Shown here: piece after piece, positions 4,705 to 7,544 of the stretch | How the letters are laid out: every line of letters begins with the position of its first letter | How positions within the stretch are numbered: position 1 is the stretch's first letter | Assembly: GCA_023473845.1 (NCBI GenBank) | Contig: JAMCYA010000046.1 | Location: 1 to 7,544 of the forward strand | Source: Patescibacteria group bacterium | GTDB lineage: Bacteria > Patescibacteriota > Doudnabacteria > UBA920 | Reading direction: 5' to 3' | DNA length: 7,544 nt | Notes under the pieces: model-generated | What the model was told of the DNA's origin: nothing | The model's input: the letters and a program-made list of their open reading frames with translations, nothing else | Databases searched by the model: none | Program-made: the position numbers and the translations under genes

Positions 4705-5631
4705 TTATGCTTGGCATTGGGGACAAAACGAGCCGGTCCGGCCGCCCAGCTTTATGGCCTGGATTATACTGCCGCACTTTTTGCACTTTTGCCCTTTCCG
4801 GCCATAAACATAATGGAACTTGCCCATGCGCCCCCAGCTGCCGTCTGTGCGCACAAAATCTCCCACGCTGGAACCTTTGGCCTGGATGGCTTTCTCCAGT
4901 ATGGGCCGGATGTGCTTGTAAATTTTAGCCAGCTGCTGGGCGGATAATTTGGCAACTTCCCTGGCCGGCCGGACCCCGGCGTGAAAAAGTATTTCATCGC
5001 TGTAAATATTGCCGATCCCCACCACCACCCTGTTATCCATTAACACTTGTTTGATTTTGGCTTTCGGCCGCGCACTCACCCGGTCGACAAACACCTGCAG
5101 AGTAAACTTTTTATCCAGCGGTTCCGGGCCATATTCCGAAAATTCCCGAACCTGGCCCAGTTCATTGTCATGGACCAGTTTCAAATACCCGAACTTCCTC
5201 ACATCATTAAAATACAAGGCGCTCTTATCGCTAAAACGAAAAACTACGTGGGTGTGTCGGGCCGGCAGCTGCAGCTTGGGCGCCGCCGCCTTGTTCAGCA
5301 GCCGGTATTTTCCCCCGGTCATCTTTCTTAAACGCGCATCCTCGAAAATGAACTGGCCGGTCATTTTCAAGTGCGCCAGCATGGTCCAGGGGCCGGACAA
5401 ATCGAAAATCAGCAGTTTGGCGCGACGGCGGACGGAAATAAACTTTTGCCCCACGGCAATTTCTTTAAACTGTGCGACTGCAGCGGGGTTGGCGGCGCGG
5501 GCGGGCGGCAGCGTGGCCGGACCGATGCTGATCATTTTCGGCGCGAGCACTTCCACGGAAACAATCTTCCGGCCTTTAAGCTTGCGGCCCAGTTCCCGGG
5601 CCACGGTTTCCACTTCGGGTAATTCGGGCAT
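4705..5631 (-). CDS. mutM: Formamidopyrimidine-DNA glycosylase (Fpg/MutM)
   Basis: This bifunctional glycosylase/AP lyase removes 8-oxoguanine and formamidopyrimidines in base excision repair. The N-terminus MPELPEVETVARELG is diagnostic: after Met removal P2 is the Schiff-base nucleophile and E3 the acid, which fixes the start at 5631. K72 in RRRAKLL corresponds to E. coli K57. The helix-two-turn-helix segment VGIGNIYSDEILFHAGVRP contains N208. The zinc finger is C283-x2-C286-x16-C303-x2-C306, with R298 in its hairpin. At 308 residues it is longer than the usual 270-275. The extra residues lie around 31-56 (GPATLPPARAANPAA) and 93-118 (GGKYRLLNKAAAPKLQLPA), in the N-terminal domain. All catalytic residues are intact. 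It is divergent from rel, and the next operon follows 40 nt downstream. Confidence 0.97.
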   Translation of the reverse strand: MPELPEVETVARELGRKLKGRKIVSVEVLAPKMISIGPATLPPARAANPAAVAQFKEIAVGQKFISVRRRAKLLIFDLSGPWTMLAHLKMTGQFIFEDARLRKMTGGKYRLLNKAAAPKLQLPARHTHVVFRFSDKSALYFNDVRKFGYLKLVHDNELGQVREFSEYGPEPLDKKFTLQVFVDRVSARPKAKIKQVLMDNRVVVGIGNIYSDEILFHAGVRPAREVAKLSAQQLAKIYKHIRPILEKAIQAKGSSVGDFVRTDGSWGRMGKFHYVYGRKGQKCKKCGSIIQAIKLGGRTGSFCPQCQA

Positions 5632-5652
5632 AATGATGTGGGAAATAAACTG

Positions 5653-5658
5653 ATTATA
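5653..5658 (-). promoter_or_regulatory. Putative -10 box of mutM
   Basis: TATAAT on the minus strand predicts a start near 5646 and a leader of about 15 nt before the mutM ATG. No Shine-Dalgarno is present in that leader and the -35 region is poor. The intergenic region is so AT-rich that this box could be chance. Confidence 0.4.
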
Positions 5659-5696
5659 TATTGAGTATAATTTATATTCTATCTGCCAACAAATAA

Positions 5697-5705
5697 TGGT
5701 ATAAT
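5697..5705 (+). promoter_or_regulatory. Extended -10 promoter of rel, leaderless or near-leaderless
   Basis: TGG-TATAAT has its hexamer at 5700-5705 and predicts transcription from about 5712, giving 0-3 nt before the ATG at 5715. No Shine-Dalgarno exists. A second plus-strand TATAAT at 5666-5671 could give a longer leader. The 9-mer is identical to the box before the methyltransferase gene. Confidence 0.6.
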
Positions 5706-5714
5706 TAGCCTAAT

Positions 5715-7214
5715 ATGACGGAATTTCTCAAAGCCATCCCCCACAACTTCAAGCCCGACGAAACAGCGCTTTTGCATAAAGCGCTGGATTTTGCGACCAG
5801 GGCCCACGCCGGGCAAAAAAGGAAAAACGGCGAAGACTACATTGTCCATCCGCGGGGCGCGGCTATTATCCTTGGCCAAATTTTCCCCGACACCGCCACC
5901 CTGGCCGCCACCCTGCTGCACGATGTTCACGAGGACACGGGTACGCCTTTGGAAAAAATCCGCGCGGAATTCGGGGAAGACATCGCCCGGCTGGTGGACG
6001 GCGTCACCAAACTGGGCCACGTGCGCTTTCGCGACAGCAAAGACAAATTTTACGTGGAGAACCTGCGCAAACTATTTTTTGCCACCAGCGAAGACGTGCG
6101 CGTCATTTTGATTAAAATCGCCGACCGCATCCATAACATGCGGACAATCCATCACATCCCCAAGGACAAGCAGCTCAAAGTGGCTTCCGAAACCCTGGAG
6201 GTATACGCGCCTATTGCCGCGCGCCTGGGCATCGGCTCCTGGAAAGACGAACTGGAAAACCTGTCTTTCCAAATCGTGCACCCCAAGGAATACGCGGAAA
6301 CCGAAAAGCTGCTTAACCAGGAAATGGCCGAACGCGAAGAAAGCATCAAAGAAATGCAAAAATCCCTGATCCACACCCTAAAAATTGAGGGGATTAAATT
6401 CATAGAGGTCTCCGGCCGGGTGAAGCGCCTGTATTCCTTTTACCACAAGCTAAACAAGTACGACGGGGATGTGATGGATTGTCCCGACATTATTGCGCTG
6501 CGGGTCATCACCAAATCCACTGGCGACTGTTACGCGGCCTTAGGTGCCATCCACAAACATTTTCAGCCCGTGCCCGGCCGAATTAAAGACTATATTGCCA
6601 CCCCCAAGCCCAACGGCTACCAGAGCATCCACACCACGGTTATCGGCAAGGGCGGCAAAACTTTTGAAATCCAAATCCGTACCGACCTGATGCACGAAGA
6701 GGCGGAGCGCGGCGTGGCCGCCCACTGGTTTTACAACGAAGAAGGCAAAAACCACGCCTTTACGCGCAGCCTGCAGGCCCCGTGGCTCAAGGAACTCCGC
6801 GCCTGGCAGGAAAACACGCCCAACCCCGAAGATTTTTTGGAAAACCTGAAAATCGACTTTTTCAAAAATCGCATCTTCGTCTACACGCCCAAAGGCGACA
6901 TTAAAGACCTGCCTTCCGGCGCCACGGTCATTGATTTTGCTTTCAGCGTCCACTCGGATTTGGCCATGCACATGATGGGTGCGCGCATCAACGGCAAAAT
7001 GGCCAGCATCTACGACGAACTGGACAAAGAAGACGTCATAGAAATCATCAAGAGCAAAAACCCGGTCAAGGTTTCCCCCAAATGGCTGGAATACGCCCGG
7101 ACCAACAATGCCAAAAGCAAAATCCGCGCCCACCTAAACCAGGAAAACCGCGGTCTCATCCAGAGGGTCAAGGAAATGAACTTTACCCTGCCCCGGTTTT
7201 TCAGAAAAAAATAA
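5715..7214 (+). CDS. rel: Bifunctional (p)ppGpp synthetase/hydrolase, RSH family, short form
   Basis: This enzyme makes and degrades the alarmone (p)ppGpp of the stringent response. The HD hydrolase domain (about 20-190) keeps its expected residues: R36, H45, H69-D70, E73-D74, D137 and N141 in ADRIHNMRT. The synthetase domain (about 220-350) has RVKRLYSFYHKL, D258, the R289-I-K-D292 motif and E318 in EIQIRT. RxKD rather than ExDD is the pattern of bifunctional enzymes. A TGS domain follows from about 386 (RIFVYTPKGD). The protein ends at 499 after a short helical piece, whereas classical Rel/SpoT proteins reach 700-750 residues with zinc-finger and ACT domains. The ending is a clean stop followed by a terminator, not a visible frameshift. 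The gene is monocistronic and appears to be read from a leaderless mRNA. Confidence 0.95.
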   Translation: MTEFLKAIPHNFKPDETALLHKALDFATRAHAGQKRKNGEDYIVHPRGAAIILGQIFPDTATLAATLLHDVHEDTGTPLEKIRAEFGEDIARLVDGVTKLGHVRFRDSKDKFYVENLRKLFFATSEDVRVILIKIADRIHNMRTIHHIPKDKQLKVASETLEVYAPIAARLGIGSWKDELENLSFQIVHPKEYAETEKLLNQEMAEREESIKEMQKSLIHTLKIEGIKFIEVSGRVKRLYSFYHKLNKYDGDVMDCPDIIALRVITKSTGDCYAALGAIHKHFQPVPGRIKDYIATPKPNGYQSIHTTVIGKGGKTFEIQIRTDLMHEEAERGVAAHWFYNEEGKNHAFTRSLQAPWLKELRAWQENTPNPEDFLENLKIDFFKNRIFVYTPKGDIKDLPSGATVIDFAFSVHSDLAMHMMGARINGKMASIYDELDKEDVIEIIKSKNPVKVSPKWLEYARTNNAKSKIRAHLNQENRGLIQRVKEMNFTLPRFFRKK

Positions 7215-7247
7215 TCCGTCTTTGAACTAAAAAACAAAAAAGAGTTG

Positions 7248-7276
7248 AGCCGCCGGACAACTGCCGGCGGCTTTTT
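7248..7276 (+). terminator. Rho-independent terminator of rel (probably bidirectional)
   Basis: AGCCGCCGG pairs with CCGGCGGCT (9 bp, GC-rich) around the loop ACAACTG, followed by TTTTTG. An A-rich stretch upstream (7229-7241) would serve as a T tract for transcription from the right, starting 6 nt after the stem. It thus lies 3' of both rel and the convergent 70-residue gene. Confidence 0.9.
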
Positions 7277-7278
7277 GT

Positions 7279-7491
7279 TCAGGCTGCTTGGGCCTTTTCC
7301 ACCGACACCTCGCCGATGGGAGAAAGCCTCAGGCCTTCCTCCACCAAGCGCACCAGTTCGCCGGAGTCTTCGGCTGTCGCCGACCACTGAAGCGAAAAGG
7401 CTGACTTAACGAGGATGTGGTAGCCGTGTTTTTCGGCAAAACCCAGCCCTGCTTCCGCGTTTCTCACCACAACTGCCCTGACCTTGGGCAT
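7279..7491 (-). CDS. Hypothetical protein, 70 aa
   Basis: I do not recognise this protein. It is 70 residues, soluble, without a signal or membrane span. The pattern suggests strand-helix-strand-helix: KVRAVVVRN, EAGLGFAEKHG, YHILVKSAFSLQWSATA, then SGELVRLVEEGLRL and an Ala/Glu-rich tail. The start at 7491 is supported by a strong AAAGGAGGG ending 5 nt upstream, the best ribosome binding site in the window, and by MPKVRAVVV at the N-terminus. The gene is bounded by hairpins: a terminator-like stem 33 nt before the start and the rel terminator just after the stop. There is no room for an ordinary promoter between the upstream hairpin and the start, so transcription must begin outside the window or within the hairpin region. 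The strong RBS supports coding; function is open. Confidence 0.75.
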   Translation of the reverse strand: MPKVRAVVVRNAEAGLGFAEKHGYHILVKSAFSLQWSATAEDSGELVRLVEEGLRLSPIGEVSVEKAQAA

Positions 7492-7496
7492 ATCTG

Positions 7497-7505
7497 CCCT
7501 CCTTT
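7497..7505 (-). promoter_or_regulatory. Strong Shine-Dalgarno of the 70-aa gene
   Basis: AAAGGAGGG contains the full GGAGG core, with 5-6 nt to the ATG at 7491. It contrasts with the weak or absent sites of most other genes here. Confidence 0.85.
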
Positions 7506-7517
7506 CATTTGGGGTTT

Positions 7518-7541
7518 AAAAAACCCGCCTTTTGGGGCGGG
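7518..7541 (-). terminator. Terminator-like hairpin upstream of the 70-aa gene
   Basis: On the minus strand CCCGCC pairs with GGCGGG around a CCAAAA loop and is followed by six T residues. It probably ends an upstream minus-strand gene beyond the right edge. Because it sits just 12 nt before the ribosome binding site, it could instead attenuate the 70-residue gene. Confidence 0.8.
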
Positions 7542-7544
7542 AAT

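Noticed and set aside
5009..5653. 214-codon plus-strand frame antisense to mutM
   Set aside because: It is a shadow of an unambiguous Fpg gene; Ser/Arg-rich and motif-free.
6540..7133. 197-codon minus-strand frame antisense to rel
   Set aside because: It overlaps the synthetase and TGS coding region; Val/Phe/Gly/Asp-rich composition is the complement of the rel codons.
7010..7387. 125-codon minus-strand frame spanning the rel terminator
   Set aside because: It crosses the strong hairpin and both flanking genes in the wrong frame; no ribosome binding site.
1..7544. CRISPR array, insertion sequence, tRNA or rRNA gene
   Set aside because: No regularly spaced repeats, transposase motifs, terminal inverted repeats, cloverleaf or conserved rRNA segments were seen on either strand.

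Overview
The window looks like a piece of a reduced bacterial genome, most likely Patescibacteria/CPR and perhaps Parcubacteria-like. This is inferred from gene families and protein style, not from a marker gene: a shortened Rel/SpoT homologue ending after the TGS domain, an Fpg with insertions, a winged-helix plus nucleotidyltransferase protein, a tiny single-membrane-span protein beside a Nudix gene, very short intergenic gaps, and mostly weak or absent Shine-Dalgarno sites. Stop codon use fits the standard bacterial code, and no mobile element, CRISPR array, tRNA or rRNA is visible.

Left part (1-1978, minus strand): the groES-groEL chaperonin operon. GroEL runs off the left edge, with 453 residues visible. 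A consensus promoter (TTGACA-N16-TATAAT) lies upstream of groES. Its -35 box sits inside the spacer of a perfect CIRCE-like inverted repeat (TTATCACTC-N9-GAGTGATAA), so HrcA-type heat-shock repression is expected. The groES-groEL gap is unusually long for this window and is filled almost exactly by an undescribed 47-codon reading frame.

Middle (1979-4704): a plus-strand SAM-dependent methyltransferase starts just after a 17-bp palindrome that contains an extended -10 box, so its mRNA is probably leaderless. It converges with, and overlaps by 27 bp, a four-gene minus-strand operon. In transcription order this is a small membrane protein, a Nudix hydrolase, a conserved-looking hypothetical protein, and a winged-helix/nucleotidyltransferase protein, with gaps of 3, 12 and 7 nt.

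Right part (4705-7544): mutM/fpg (DNA repair glycosylase, minus) and a bifunctional-type rel gene ((p)ppGpp synthetase/hydrolase, plus) diverge from an 83-bp AT-rich region. The rel promoter box lies only 9 nt before the start codon, so that transcript is also leaderless or nearly so. A strong terminator follows rel. Last comes a 70-residue minus-strand orphan with the best Shine-Dalgarno site in the window, enclosed between two terminator-like hairpins.

Together the genes cover stress and housekeeping functions: protein folding, nucleotide clean-up, oxidative DNA damage repair and stringent response. I see no clear new multi-gene system. The least explained items are the groES-groEL intercistronic frame, the palindrome/leaderless promoter of the methyltransferase, the four-gene operon, and the hairpin-bounded 70-residue gene.
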